A stretch of DNA of 14,521 bases from CBDCRK01 sp965220955 (GTDB lineage Bacteria; Desulfobacterota; Binatia; Bin18; CBDCRK01): contig CBDCRK010000014.1 in NCBI GenBank assembly GCA_965220955.1, forward strand, positions 1 through 14,521, read 5' to 3'. The position numbers and the translations under genes were made by a program. This document shows positions 14,377-14,521 of this stretch, piece after piece. The notes under the pieces were generated by a model. It did no database searches. It saw only the letters and a list, made by a program, of their open reading frames with translations, and was not told the origin of the DNA. Numbering within the stretch: position 1 is the stretch's first letter; the number at the start of each line of letters is the position of its first letter.

Positions 14377-14521
14377 GGGATTTGTGACGCTGTCCGGACA
14401 GATGCTTTGGCGTTAGTTTGCGGTTGATTGCAGGTGTGGACAAACATTTAAGAACAGCCTGTTTGCCCGCTGCAGAGAGTGCGGTGTGCTTGAGAATGGG
14501 TCCGGAGTTGGGTCGCGGGCA

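Noticed and set aside
14290..14521. Possible gene at the right edge
   Set aside because: No open frame of useful length, no ribosome site and no motif; only a hairpin and a short palindrome are visible.

Overview
The window looks like a piece of a bacterial chromosome with moderate GC. It holds an eight-gene minus-strand metabolic locus (about 289-9372) followed by a pile-up of insertion sequences (9394-13851) and the tail of a broken gene (13852-14289). The organism cannot be named from sequence alone. IS982, ISKra4 and IS1-like elements together, a BNR/Asp-box protein with a C-terminal membrane segment, and intergenic GGAGAAGCC / GAGAAACCC palindromes would fit an uncultured Chloroflexota-like bacterium. 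That placement is inference.

Metabolic locus, in transcription order (right to left): an IclR-type regulator (8584-9372), an NAD-dependent SDR/epimerase (7634-8584, overlapping the regulator by one base), a TIM-barrel sugar isomerase/epimerase (6728-7543) and an acetolactate-synthase-like ThDP enzyme (4963-6708). A 244-base gap with a structured repeat follows. A second block then runs Gfo/Idh/MocA dehydrogenase (3663-4718), DegT/StrS aminotransferase (2410-3666, ATGA overlap), M24 creatinase/aminopeptidase-P-like hydrolase (1127-2374) and a second TIM-barrel isomerase (289-1101) about 60% identical to the first. A related structured repeat lies after the last gene. All catalytic residues I can check are present. 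Oxidation, transamination, isomerisation, C-C bond chemistry and C-N hydrolysis under an IclR regulator suggest use of an unusual amino sugar, aminocyclitol or acylated sugar derivative. I recognise no named pathway with exactly this gene set, and no transporter is visible.

Regulatory region: upstream of the IclR gene there is a minus-strand promoter-like pair (TTGACA, 17-base spacer, CATGAT; 10585-10613) directly followed by a 21-base perfect palindrome (10561-10581), a plausible IclR-type operator. An IS982-family element (9394-10374, 5-base duplication TAAAA) has inserted between this region and the IclR start codon. A 72-base symmetric hairpin (10392-10463) lies in the same stretch.

Mobile-element region: a 99-base fragment of the 5' end of an IS1-like element (10627-10725), an ISKra4-family element with a doubly broken transposase (about 10726-12218), and a full-length IS1-like element with an intact 467-residue transposase (12222-13851). 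The fragment and the far end of the intact element form about 99-base inverted repeats around a 3.2-kb segment. The intact element abuts, to the base, the reading frame of a truncated BNR-repeat membrane-anchored protein. The last 230 bases hold a probable terminator and no recognisable gene.
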